A stretch of 64,000 nucleotides of DNA from Pacificimonas pallii (GTDB taxonomy: Bacteria > Pseudomonadota > Alphaproteobacteria > Sphingomonadales > Sphingomonadaceae): positions 682,001-746,000 of the forward strand of contig NZ_JAGSPA010000001.1 of NCBI RefSeq assembly GCF_019204005.1. Reading direction: 5' to 3'. Both the position numbers and the translations under genes were made by a program. Under the pieces are notes generated by a model that saw only the letters and a list, made by a program, of their open reading frames with translations, had not been told where the DNA came from and made no database searches. Shown here piece by piece: positions 19,240 through 27,240 of the stretch; within the stretch, counting starts at the first letter, position 1, and every line of letters begins with the position of its first letter.

Positions 19240-19535
19240 CCGAACCGTGCTTAAGTCGTACTAACCTAATCCTCGAAAAAGGACTTGGGTTAGGCGGCCA
19301 TCGCAAATGCTTCGTTATCGTTAGCATTTATTGAGTTTGAAAACTTTTACGGCGTATTCAGGCCGGGCAAAACCACCGTCTTTCAGCACATGTCGATCCT
19401 ATTTCAGCCCCATCAAAGACTTCGCCTTTTTCAAGGTCAGGCGAAGCCTGTGGTGGAGCTGCCGGGTACCGCCCCCGGGTCCAATATGCCTATTTCACGG
19501 CGCCATTTATCGCCATAGTCAGCCGCTAAGCCGAC
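19240..19535 (-). ncRNA. ssrA: Transfer-messenger RNA, circularly permuted two-piece type
   Basis: The minus strand holds a permuted tmRNA gene. The acceptor piece comes first and ends in CAGCTCCACCA at 19461-19451, after a T-arm with CCGGG/CCCGG stem. The coding piece starts at 19411 with GGGGCTGAAATAGGA; its first seven bases pair with CAGCTCC, with G3-U70, the alanine identity pair. The tag frame is 19325-19290: ANDNEAFAMAA and stop. A pseudoknot follows (CTAACC with GGTTAG, AAGTC with GACTT). The segment 19412-19450 would be removed. tmRNA rescues stalled ribosomes and tags the products for ClpXP. The 5' and 3' outer ends are approximate. Confidence 0.95.
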
Positions 19536-19541
19536 AGGACG

Positions 19542-19569
19542 AATATAGGCGAATTTACGAAAAAATCAA
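19542..19569 (-). promoter_or_regulatory. Promoter of the tmRNA gene
   Basis: On the minus strand TTGATT (19569-19564) and TATATT (19547-19542) are separated by 16 bases, a near-consensus housekeeping promoter. The predicted start is near 19535, just before the acceptor piece. Confidence 0.75.
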
Positions 19570-19605
19570 TTGCCGCTCGATCGGGCCGGGGTGCGATAGG
19601 ATAAG

Positions 19606-20409
19606 CTAGCTGGCGGCGTCCGGCAGCGCCACTTCATAAGGGTAGCCGTACTGACTGCAAAATCGAAGGAACACGGGGCCTGCGTCAGCATGTTTTCGCA
19701 GGATGGCAGCCGGATCGGCCTTTTCATGTTGCCATTTGCCTACAGAGGCCGGGCTCATGTCGCGCACGCCGTGCAGCGCCTGAATGATATAAGGTTCGAA
19801 ATCGCCCTTGGACGCGTCAAAGTTTGCCTTGACCGCGCCAAGCCCGGGCGAACCGTCGCGCAGGGACAGGCCGAAACATTCTCCCAGCTGCGTTTCGATC
19901 TTGCCGGGCGACTGGACCAGCTCTTCGTAATTTACTGTCAGAAAGCGTGGCTCATCCGCCAAATGCGCGGCAAGATGTTCGCCCGCGCGTATCGAGCGGA
20001 CCCAATGTTCCGGATCCACATAGGCGTCGTCGCTGTCGCTCGCGCTGTGACGGCTCAACATGACATCGCGCGGATCGCGGATCATCAGAATCAGCCCCAT
20101 ATCTTCCTGGCGTACCTTCGCGATCATCTCATCCGTTTCGGTGCGGTGGAACCAGCCGAAATTGCGTTTCGTGATCAGGTGATTCTGAGCATCAGATGCA
20201 GCATTCCGTTTCCTGAAGCGCGCGGCAATGTCGCGCCGTTCCGACAATGTTGGCGTGGTTGCCGAGCTTTCTTCCGGCCACAGTTCAACGCCTCGAAATG
20301 CGCTCATCGCGACATGCAGCATGGTGGTCCCACTGCGCGAGCAGCCGACAATATGTATCTGTCTGATATTCCCGCGGCGAAGAATGCGACGGGCCAGCCA
20401 TGCTTTCAT
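19606..20409 (-). CDS. Sulfotransferase family protein
   Basis: A 267-residue PAPS-dependent sulfotransferase-like protein. The 5'-phosphosulfate loop is IHIVGCSRSGTTMLHVAM near residue 22, and the 3'-phosphate part is ILMIRDPRDVMLSRHSASDSDD near residue 130. VNYEELVQSPGKIETQLGECFGL is the typical C-terminal helix. It probably sulfates a surface glycan or lipid; the acceptor is unknown. Its start overlaps the glycosyltransferase stop by 4 bases (ATGA), so the two enzymes are coupled and likely act on the same product. Confidence 0.85.
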   Translation of the reverse strand: MKAWLARRILRRGNIRQIHIVGCSRSGTTMLHVAMSAFRGVELWPEESSATTPTLSERRDIAARFRKRNAASDAQNHLITKRNFGWFHRTETDEMIAKVRQEDMGLILMIRDPRDVMLSRHSASDSDDAYVDPEHWVRSIRAGEHLAAHLADEPRFLTVNYEELVQSPGKIETQLGECFGLSLRDGSPGLGAVKANFDASKGDFEPYIIQALHGVRDMSPASVGKWQHEKADPAAILRKHADAGPVFLRFCSQYGYPYEVALPDAAS

Positions 20410-21557
20410 CGGTTCTTCCGTGTAGAATCAGCGATTGCGAGATAGCGCTGTAGCAGGCCTTCGTTAATGCGATCCCAATCAAATCGCTTGGAGCGCTCCC
20501 GCCCGGCGATGCCTGCAGCCGATCGGGCCTCCGCGTCACCCAGATAGAAAGCGAGCGCGTCGGCAGATTCGCGAATTGAATCGGGGGTCGTCAGCCTGCC
20601 GCTGACGCCCTCATCGACCAGACTTAGGCTGCCTGTTGCCCGCGCCGCGACCACGGGCAATGCGGATGCCATCGCCTCCAGCGTCACATTCCCAAATGTT
20701 TCGGTGGATGATGGATTGAACATGATGTCGGCACTGGCAAATGCCCGCGCAAGATCTTCGCCGCTCAGGAAGCCTGTGAAAATGCCCTGCGGCGCACGCT
20801 CCTCGATCCAGCTGCGCGCCGGACCTTCGCCGACAAATAGCGCGCGGTAAGCGATGCCCCGGCGATCCAGTTCCTTCAATGTGTCGGAAAAGGTGTCGAG
20901 ACCCTTTTCAAGCACCAGACGCCCGACAAACAGGATCACGACCTCGTCGTTGCCAATGCCCTGCTGACGACGCCAAGCCATGTCGCGGCGATCCGGATTA
21001 TAAAGATCGCCGTCAATGCCGCGGCTCCAGATTCTGACTTTGGAATTCATGCGCTGATCGGTCAGGACCGCAGCCATGGATTCCGATGGTGCGTAGATTT
21101 CTTCGCACTTGCGATAGAGGCGGCGCAGGCCCGCCTCGATAAACGTCTGCATCCACGCCGCTTTATAATAGCGGAAATAGGTCTCGAAGCGGGTGTGTAC
21201 ACTCGCGACAAGGGGCGTGTAATGCCGCTTCGCCCATGCCGCCGCCCTGTGCCCGATAATGTCAGGCGAGGCGATATGTATGACATGCGGATCGAATGCC
21301 TTGATGTCGTCGCCATTGCCGATCAGGCCAAAGCCCAAGCGATACTCGTCTCGTCCCGGCAACGCTACGGACGGCACGGAAACAAGATCTCCAGTCGCCT
21401 CGAATGGCGGATCCTCGATTGTCGGCGAATAGATGCGCACGCGGACGCCGCGTGAAAGCAGATGCGCCACAAGCCTGTTCAGGGCCTGATTTGCGCCGTC
21501 TTTCACATAGTTATAGTTGCCCGAGAACAGGGCAACGCGAAGATCTTCTGGCTGCAT
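20406..21557 (-). CDS. Glycosyltransferase family 4 (GT-B fold)
   Basis: A 383-residue retaining glycosyltransferase. The N-terminal domain starts RVALFSGNYNYVKDGANQ; the C-terminal domain has ILFVGRLVLEKGLD and the E-X7-E motif in STETFGNVTLEAM near residue 290. The pattern resembles enzymes making glycolipids (MgtA/BgsB types) more than capsule enzymes, but the acceptor is unknown. The ATG at 21557 is chosen because it gives the normal N-terminus; a longer frame to 21674 does not. It forms an operon with the sulfotransferase. Confidence 0.87.
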   Translation of the reverse strand: MQPEDLRVALFSGNYNYVKDGANQALNRLVAHLLSRGVRVRIYSPTIEDPPFEATGDLVSVPSVALPGRDEYRLGFGLIGNGDDIKAFDPHVIHIASPDIIGHRAAAWAKRHYTPLVASVHTRFETYFRYYKAAWMQTFIEAGLRRLYRKCEEIYAPSESMAAVLTDQRMNSKVRIWSRGIDGDLYNPDRRDMAWRRQQGIGNDEVVILFVGRLVLEKGLDTFSDTLKELDRRGIAYRALFVGEGPARSWIEERAPQGIFTGFLSGEDLARAFASADIMFNPSSTETFGNVTLEAMASALPVVAARATGSLSLVDEGVSGRLTTPDSIRESADALAFYLGDAEARSAAGIAGRERSKRFDWDRINEGLLQRYLAIADSTRKNR

Positions 21558-21660
21558 GGCCGCCGTTCTAGCGCCGCCTGCGACCAAATGCCAATGCAGC
21601 CGTCGTGCCTTAACCGCGTTTGGTTGCCATCTGCACATCCTGAATGAAGAGGGGAATCGC

Positions 21661-21894
21661 ATGTCGAACAGCAACAGTTTCCGGACAAATCAGTATGTGA
21701 AATGGAGCTGGGGTGACGGAACAGCCAAGGGCCAGATCACCGAACGTTTCGAGCGGGAAGTGACACGCACCTTGCAGGGCAGTGAAGTCACGAAAAAGGG
21801 CGACGCAGACAATCCCGCATATCTGATCGAGCAGGATGATGGCGATAAGGTGCTGAAGCGCGGTTCCGAGATTGAGGCTGACCCCCAAAGCTAG
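21661..21894 (+). CDS. Small TUDOR-like protein, DUF2945/HVA1 family
   Basis: A 77-residue protein matching the DUF2945 (hypervirulence-associated TUDOR domain) family: VKWSWGDGTAKGQITERFEREVTRTLQGSEVTKKGD, then NPAYLIEQDDGDKVLKRGSEIE. GAGGGG lies 8 bases before the ATG. The family is small and cytosolic with no proven function in bacteria. It stands alone between divergent and convergent neighbours. Confidence 0.8.
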   Translation: MSNSNSFRTNQYVKWSWGDGTAKGQITERFEREVTRTLQGSEVTKKGDADNPAYLIEQDDGDKVLKRGSEIEADPQS

Positions 21895-22030
21895 AATTTA
21901 CCGAACTTTCAGCCCGCGCCCAATTCAGCCGCTGGTTCACCGCCCGTTCTGCCACAATATCCATATGGAACGGCGCGCGTAACAGGCGAATGTATAAGCG
22001 TCATTCGAAAAGGGTCATTGGATACGGCCC

Positions 22031-23227
22031 TTAGATGATGCCGCGATCTGAAAGGTCCGCTCGCGCGGCGCTATCCATGCCAAGCAGCTCGCCGAGGATT
22101 TCCTCATTATGCTGACCGAGCTCTGGCGGGCCGGGCCATCTGATACTGCCCGGTGTCGCGGAAAGCCTGGGTGCGGGCGCCTGCATGACAAGATTTTCAT
22201 GTTCGGGATGGGGTACCGTCTGAAGTGCATCGCGGGCAAGGAATTGCGGGTCCTGCAGCATATCCGGTGCCTTGTAGATCCTGCCGGCAGGTACGCCCGC
22301 ACGTTCCAGAAGGCCAAGCAGGTTTTCGGTATCAAATGTTGCCGTCCACGCGGAAATCATGTCGTCAAGTTCCGCCTGATTGCGGCCTCGGGAAACGTGA
22401 TCCCTGAAGCGGTCATCGGCGGCAAGTTCTGGCTTGCCCATGGCTTGTGACATGCGTGCCCAGACGCTGTCCTGATTGGCACCGATCAGGATTTCACCGT
22501 CTTTCGCCGGATAAATGTTTGACGGAGCAATGCCGGGCAGGATGGAACCGGTGCGCTCGCGGATGATGCCGCCGACGGTGAATTCCGCGACTGTCGACTC
22601 CATCATGGCGAGCACGGCTTCGTAGATTGCGGCATCGACCATCTGGCCTTCGCCGGTGCGCTCGCGGTGGTGCAGCGCCATCATCGCGCCAAGGCAGGCA
22701 TAGGTCGCCGCGAGCGAATCGCCAATGGACAGGCCGACGCGGCTGGGCGGTGTCGACGGGTCGCCGGCGAGGTAACGCATGCCGCCCATGGCCTCACCGA
22801 TCGAGCCATAACCCGCGCGTTTCGCATAGGGGCCGGTCTGGCCAAAACCCGATACGCGGATCATGATCAGGCGCCTGTTCAGCTCGTGCAGGCTTTCCCA
22901 GCCCAGCGACCATTTCTCCATGGTGCCGGGGCGGAAATTCTCCAGCAGGAAATCGGACTTTTCAGCGAGGCGGCGGACAATGTCCTGCCCCTCCGCCTCG
23001 CGCAGGTTTACCGTAATGCACTTCTTGTTGCGGGCGACGACGGACCACCACAAGGGGATGCCTTGGCCCCAGCCCCGCATCGGATCACCAGTGCCGGGCG
23101 GTTCGATCTTGATCACTTCCGCACCGTGGTCCGCCATCAACTGGCCGCAGAACGGACCCGCGATCAATTGGCCCATTTCAATCAGGCGAAGGCCCCGCAG
23201 GGCACCGTGCGCATCACTGCTCATCAT
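22031..23227 (-). CDS. Class III CoA-transferase (CaiB/BaiF family)
   Basis: A 398-residue formyl-CoA-transferase-like enzyme. Typical parts are LIEMGQLIAGPFCGQLMADHGAEVIKIEPPGTGD at the N-terminus, NKKCITVNL, GQMVDAAIYEAV with the catalytic aspartate near residue 170, and ARDALQTVPHPEH near the end. It moves CoA between organic acids. Two adjacent ATG codons (23227, 23224) follow AGGAG. It is divergent from an HMG-CoA-lyase-like gene; such pairs serve the activation and cleavage of branched or dicarboxylic acids. The exact substrate is unknown. Confidence 0.88.
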   Translation of the reverse strand: MMSSDAHGALRGLRLIEMGQLIAGPFCGQLMADHGAEVIKIEPPGTGDPMRGWGQGIPLWWSVVARNKKCITVNLREAEGQDIVRRLAEKSDFLLENFRPGTMEKWSLGWESLHELNRRLIMIRVSGFGQTGPYAKRAGYGSIGEAMGGMRYLAGDPSTPPSRVGLSIGDSLAATYACLGAMMALHHRERTGEGQMVDAAIYEAVLAMMESTVAEFTVGGIIRERTGSILPGIAPSNIYPAKDGEILIGANQDSVWARMSQAMGKPELAADDRFRDHVSRGRNQAELDDMISAWTATFDTENLLGLLERAGVPAGRIYKAPDMLQDPQFLARDALQTVPHPEHENLVMQAPAPRLSATPGSIRWPGPPELGQHNEEILGELLGMDSAARADLSDRGII

Positions 23228-23302
23228 TATCGCTCCTGGATCAAATTCGGCTAAATCCGCAGCCCCGCCGGGATGACTGCGTATAAATATGGCGTGAAAT
23301 AA

Positions 23303-23377
23303 TGTATACAATCTTTGTGCGCAGCCTCGTCACTTCTATGAATTTTGCAGAAATTGAATTTTTCTGCATACAATCTT
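23303..23377. promoter_or_regulatory. Two operator-like repeats between divergent CoA-transferase and lyase genes
   Basis: TGTATACAATCTT at 23303-23315 and TGCATACAATCTT at 23365-23377 match at 12 of 13 positions and are 62 bases apart, close to six helical turns. The core TGTATACA is a palindrome of the sort bound by GntR-family repressors. The sites flank the middle of the 185-base divergent promoter region. No GntR gene is in the window; the assignment is inferred. Confidence 0.5.
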
Positions 23378-23412
23378 GACGCGATCCGGCTGGTTGAAGA
23401 AGAAGTGCCTTC

Positions 23413-24390
23413 ATGAGTGACTCGCTAGCGAACAATGTTCCCGCCGCCGCTGATCGCACGATCGACATCGTTGAGGTCGGTGCCCGTGACGGACTGCAAA
23501 ATGAGCCGGAGGTCATCGGTACGGCTGACAAGGTCGCACTGATCACCCGCATGATGGATGCCGGGATCAGGCGCGTCGAGGTTGCGAGCTTCGTCCATCC
23601 GGAGCGCGTGCCGCAAATGGCCGATGCCGAAGCGGTCATCGAAGCGCTGCCGGATCGCGCGGACGTTTCCTATATCGGGCTATGCCTGAACAAGCGCGGT
23701 GTGATGCGCGGCATTGCCTCACGCGATGGCAATAAGCGCGGCATTGACGAAGCAGGCTGTGTCATCGTCGCCAGCGACACATTCGGCCAAAGGAATCAGG
23801 GCCAGAGCATCGAGGATGGCATCCGCGAAAATCGCGAGATGATCCGCCTTGCAAAGGACAATGGACTAAAGGCGCAGGTGACCATCTCCGCCGCCTTTGG
23901 GTGTCCGTTCGAGGGTGATGTGCCCATGGAAACAGTCGTCAGGCTGGCCAGCGAGATGGCCGAAGCCGGCGCGGAGGAGATCGCGCTTGCCGATACGATC
24001 GGTGCAGGTGTCCCGGCGCAGGTGACGCAGCTGGTCGGGATGGTCCGCGATGCTGTCGGCGACATGCCGCTGCGCGTCCATTTCCATGACACGCGAGGCA
24101 TGGGCATCGCCAATGCATGGGCGGCATATCAGGCGGGCGTAACGACGCTCGACTCCTCGCTCGGCGGTCTTGGCGGTTGCCCGTTCGCACCGAATGCGAC
24201 CGGGAATATAGCAACGGAAGATCTCGCCTATCTTATGCAGACAAGTGGCATCGAAACCGGCCTGGATCTGGCGGCGGCAATCAAGGTCAACCACTGGTTC
24301 AAGGATGTCATCGGCAAGGACCTGCCCAGTGTCGTCTCAAGGGCGGGCCTTCCCGCAGGATGGGAAGCCCGAATGAAGAGAACAGCATGA
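23413..24390 (+). CDS. Hydroxymethylglutaryl-CoA lyase family protein
   Basis: A 325-residue DRE-TIM metallolyase. VEVGARDGLQNEPEVIG carries the catalytic Arg-Asp; HFHDTRGMGIANAWAAYQAG holds the metal histidines; GLGGCPFAPNATGNIATED carries the catalytic cysteine of HMG-CoA lyases. It cleaves HMG-CoA or a related 3-hydroxy-3-methyl dicarboxyl-CoA (for example 3-hydroxy-3-isohexenylglutaryl- or citramalyl-type). True HMG-CoA activity would imply leucine catabolism, but the other leucine-degradation genes are not here; the divergent CoA-transferase argues for an activated exogenous acid. Confidence 0.88.
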   Translation: MSDSLANNVPAAADRTIDIVEVGARDGLQNEPEVIGTADKVALITRMMDAGIRRVEVASFVHPERVPQMADAEAVIEALPDRADVSYIGLCLNKRGVMRGIASRDGNKRGIDEAGCVIVASDTFGQRNQGQSIEDGIRENREMIRLAKDNGLKAQVTISAAFGCPFEGDVPMETVVRLASEMAEAGAEEIALADTIGAGVPAQVTQLVGMVRDAVGDMPLRVHFHDTRGMGIANAWAAYQAGVTTLDSSLGGLGGCPFAPNATGNIATEDLAYLMQTSGIETGLDLAAAIKVNHWFKDVIGKDLPSVVSRAGLPAGWEARMKRTA

Positions 24391-24482
24391 GTGATCGCCC
24401 GGGTGTCGACGTCGGCGGCACCATTACCGGCCTGCCGCTACCGAGGCAGCCGGTTTGGGCCGTGCAGGCAAAGGCTGCCTAG
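24387..24482 (+). other. Possible 31-residue peptide or gene stub overlapping the lyase stop
   Basis: An ATG overlaps the lyase stop (ATGA) and opens a 31-codon frame. Its start, PGVDVGGTIT, resembles the first strand of hydantoinase/oxoprolinase A subunits (VDVGGTFTD), but the frame stops soon after. It could be a coupled small peptide or the stub of a lost gene; the evidence is thin. Confidence 0.2.
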
Positions 24483-24488
24483 CGGGAA

Positions 24489-25040
24489 TTACCCTTCCCG
24501 GTCAGCGCCCTCATCAAGGGACCGTGCCATAATGACGTCGTCATACCGGTTCTCACCGACCAGAAAGCGGCGGCTCCCGATGAGGGCGAAGCCGCTTTTG
24601 CGGTAGAAATTGATGGCGCGTCCGTTGCGGGCGTACACGCCAAGCAAAAGCCGCCTGCATCCAACCTCTTTTGCATGCGCGATCGTAGTGTTCATCAGGT
24701 TCATGCCGACCCCGGAACCGTGAAATCTCGACAGGACATAAATGCGCTTGAGTTCGACATCGCCAGGCTGCGATTCGACATCGGGCAGGTCAGGCGTGCT
24801 GAGCGCCGCATAGCCAATCGGTGCACCGCGCTTTCCCTCGGCCAGCCATAGCGCGCCGTCATCACTCGCCAGCCGCGCGGCATAATCCGCTGCGGAATGC
24901 TGTGTCCGGCAGTGCAGCAGGATATCGCTGCCCGGCAGAATATCGGCAAAGCTTTCCAGAAATGTCGCCTGGCCGATCAGAGAGAGACGGCCTGCATCGG
25001 TTATTTCGGCGGTGCGAACAGTAATATCGGTATCGTGCAT
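24489..25040 (-). CDS. GNAT family N-acetyltransferase
   Basis: A 183-residue GNAT protein. The acetyl-CoA loop is the segment LKRIYVLSRFHGSGVGMNLM near residues 100-120 (motif A, R/Q-x-x-G-x-G/A), followed by GVYARNGRAINFYRKSGFALIG (motif B). The N-terminal VRTAEITDAGRL is typical. It acetylates an unknown small molecule or protein N-terminus. It converges on the lyase gene with only a few bases between. Confidence 0.85.
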   Translation of the reverse strand: MHDTDITVRTAEITDAGRLSLIGQATFLESFADILPGSDILLHCRTQHSAADYAARLASDDGALWLAEGKRGAPIGYAALSTPDLPDVESQPGDVELKRIYVLSRFHGSGVGMNLMNTTIAHAKEVGCRRLLLGVYARNGRAINFYRKSGFALIGSRRFLVGENRYDDVIMARSLDEGADREG

Positions 25041-25433
25041 GGCGGCTGTCTGCCGCTGCGCGGCAGAACAGACAAGGTGGCACGATCATGGCTGTTCGGC
25101 GCTTTTGGCCGCCCCCGCCGCGCCCATCAGGCGCATTGCGGCGCATGCTGTCCGGTTCCGAGGCGAATGGAGCGGCTGCAGCCACACTGACGGCGAAAGA
25201 ATGCAGGAAATTATCGATATATTGTGCAAGCACTTATGACGGCGGCACAGAGTATCCTGGCCCTTGTGTCGGCGCTGCACGAGCTCACCAATGCTGCACA
25301 AAATGCTGCACAAAATGCTGCGCAGCATTTTCTTGGGCGCACCCTTGAACAATGCCGGGATTGGCTACATCATGAAGCCGTTGCTGATGACAGGCGAAGC
25401 GCTGGACGTGCCGGGCGGTGAGGAGATGAACGA
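25041..25433. other. Intergenic region with a gene remnant and short tandem repeats
   Basis: This 393-base stretch holds no intact gene. Its right third carries a short-chain dehydrogenase remnant, three 12-bp repeats and a 20-bp palindrome (listed separately). The left two thirds, 25041-25280, show no family-like translation in any frame. Confidence 0.5.
25289..25331. repeat. Three 12-bp tandem units ending in a 20-bp palindrome
   Basis: Units of AAATGCTGCACA type repeat at 25289-25300, 25301-25312 and 25313-25324 with single changes. The last copy runs into the perfect palindrome AAAATGCTGCGCAGCATTTT at 25312-25331. It could form a hairpin or a protein-binding site before the deacetylase gene; no function is known. 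Confidence 0.7.
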
Positions 25434-25437
25434 ATGA
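25291..25437 (+). pseudogene. C-terminal remnant of a short-chain dehydrogenase (SDR)
   Basis: The frame ending at 25437 translates to a tail ...PLLMTGEALDVPGGEEMNE, which matches the usual SDR C-terminus (YMTGQALNVxGGxEM). Just upstream in the same frame is NNAGIG, like the SDR NNAG motif, which normally lies about 150 residues earlier; this suggests an internal deletion. The frame then dissolves into the 12-bp repeats and no Rossmann GxxxGxG start is found. Its stop overlaps the deacetylase start (ATGA), as if the two were once coupled. Confidence 0.45.
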
Positions 25438-26309
25438 CCATCCTTCCCCATGAACGTATCGACTGGCCGAAGGGTGAAAACACCGCGCTGTCCATCGTCG
25501 TCAATGTGGAGGAAGGCAGCGAGATGACGGTCGCGCGGGGCGACCGCGGTATGGAGCCGGTCGACGAGCTTGGCATTCACATCAAGTCACCTATTCGCAA
25601 TTACGGGAATGAATCGAATTATCTGTACGGCCTGAAGGCTGGCGCGCCGCGCGTTGTCGGACTTTTGGAGAAATACGGCGTCATGGCCAGCTGGACCGTC
25701 GCCGCCATGAGTCTTGAACGCTACCCCGACCTGGGCCGCGCCATTCGTCAGTTGGGCCATGAGCCGGTCAGCCATGGCTATCGCTGGATCCACCAGTTCA
25801 GGATGGACGAGAAGACCGAGCGCAAGTTCATCAGAATGGCGACAGAATCGATCGAGAGGACAACGGGTACGCGGCCTTATGGCTGGCTCAGCCGCTATCT
25901 CCATACAGACAATACGCGCCGCCTGCTGATCGAAGCTGGCTACACATATCACATGGATGATTATTCCGGTGACGTGCCGTTCTGGGACCGGGAAACCGTG
26001 CCTGGCACGCCGCTGACGATCATGCCATATCAGATCGATTCCAATGACATGAAGATGTGGACCGACCCTGCCTACAGTCCCGAAGCGTGGCTGGACTATG
26101 CGCGGCGCAGCTTTGATCAGCTGGTCAAAGAAGGTGCGGAGGGGGCCCCGAAATATGGCTCGCTCGGCCTGCACCTCCGCATCATCGGCCGTCCAGGCCG
26201 CATCTGGGCCTTTGAGGAGTTTTTGAAACATGTGACCGGGCGTGATGACGTGTGGATCGCCAGCCGCAAGCAGATCGCGGATCATTTTGCCAAAGTGCAC
26301 CCGGCGTGA
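25434..26309 (+). CDS. Polysaccharide deacetylase family protein (PuuE-like)
   Basis: A 291-residue NodB-homology protein of the cytosolic allantoinase (PuuE)/peptidoglycan-deacetylase-like group: ALSIVVNVEEGSEM at the start, GLLEKYGVMASWTVAAMSLERYPDL, HEPVSHGYRWIHQFRM with the metal histidine, GTRPYGWLSRYLHTDNTRRLL, and LGLHLRIIGRPGRI. It hydrolyses an amide bond; PuuE types act on allantoin and related ring amides. GAGGAG lies 8 bases before the ATG. It follows an SDR remnant and precedes an enoyl-CoA hydratase, so a catabolic role is plausible but not shown. Confidence 0.85.
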   Translation: MTILPHERIDWPKGENTALSIVVNVEEGSEMTVARGDRGMEPVDELGIHIKSPIRNYGNESNYLYGLKAGAPRVVGLLEKYGVMASWTVAAMSLERYPDLGRAIRQLGHEPVSHGYRWIHQFRMDEKTERKFIRMATESIERTTGTRPYGWLSRYLHTDNTRRLLIEAGYTYHMDDYSGDVPFWDRETVPGTPLTIMPYQIDSNDMKMWTDPAYSPEAWLDYARRSFDQLVKEGAEGAPKYGSLGLHLRIIGRPGRIWAFEEFLKHVTGRDDVWIASRKQIADHFAKVHPA

Positions 26310-26472
26310 CGGGCGCGGGATATCTCCCTCTTTTTCGAGGAAAGCCTATGGAAAGGTGCAGGCCGCGGCCCGGCGGCCCCTGCTTTCAAAATTCAACGGT
26401 GGTAGATGTGGATGGCCCGAACGGCGCCTCGCCGTCCTTCTCCCGTCGCTCTCTGGAAGGGCGCGGGGCGGT

Positions 26473-27240
26473 ATGACGAAATATCTCCGCCTTGAGAAAT
26501 CCGGCCGTATAGCAACGCTTCTGATTGACCGGCCGGAGAAGAAGAACGCTTTCCTGCATGAGATGTGGGCCGCGCTGCCGGGGCTTGTTCATAAGGCGAT
26601 GGGGGATGACGAGGTTCGGCTGCTGATCCTGCGCGGCGCGGGCGGAGATGCCTTTTCCGCGGGTGCGGATATCGCCGAGTTTGGCGCGAAAGCGAGCGAC
26701 GCGGCGTGGGGCAAGGCAAATCAGTCCGCCATTCGCGATAGCCAGTATGCACTCGCACGCGCGCCCAAGCCGACAGTCAGTTTTATCGAAGGGGTCTGTG
26801 TCGGCGGCGGATGCGGCCTGTCCATTGCCTGCGATCTTCGCGTGTCGGGGCCGAAAGCGCGGTTTGGCATTACCCCGGCGCGCCTCGGCATTGTCTATTC
26901 GCTGCACGATACGAAGCTGCTGGTCGATCTGGTCGGCCCGGCGCAGGCGAAGCGCATTCTGTTCACCGCAAAGCTGATCGGCGCCGCCGAAGCGCACCGT
27001 ATCGGTCTCGTTGATTTTCTATCGGATGATCCGGCCGCTGCGCTTGGCGAGTTGTCGGAAGCGATCCTGTCGGCAAGTCCGCTGTCCATTGCGGGCACAA
27101 AGCGCAACGTTTCCCGCATCCTGGCCGGGCAGTCCGATGATGATGAAATGACATTGGCTGAATTCCGCACAACGTTTCACAGCGCCGATTACAAGGAGGG
27201 CGTGGCGTCGTTCCTTGGCAAGAGAGAGGCCGAATTTTGA
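26473..27240 (+). CDS. Enoyl-CoA hydratase/isomerase family protein
   Basis: A 255-residue crotonase-fold protein. IATLLIDRPEKKNAF opens it, SAGADIAEF forms the oxyanion-hole region, and VCVGGGCGLSIACDLRVSGPKARFGITPARLGI carries the second glycine and the active-site region. The usual second catalytic glutamate position is occupied by ARLGI rather than a Glu, which argues for an isomerase or other crotonase reaction over plain hydration. The ATG at 26473 follows GGGGCGG. The 163 bases upstream contain no gene. Confidence 0.88.
   Translation: MTKYLRLEKSGRIATLLIDRPEKKNAFLHEMWAALPGLVHKAMGDDEVRLLILRGAGGDAFSAGADIAEFGAKASDAAWGKANQSAIRDSQYALARAPKPTVSFIEGVCVGGGCGLSIACDLRVSGPKARFGITPARLGIVYSLHDTKLLVDLVGPAQAKRILFTAKLIGAAEAHRIGLVDFLSDDPAAALGELSEAILSASPLSIAGTKRNVSRILAGQSDDDEMTLAEFRTTFHSADYKEGVASFLGKREAEF

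Noticed and set aside
25289-25324. The three 12-bp repeats as a possible CRISPR fragment
   Set aside because: The units are directly joined with no spacers and are too short.
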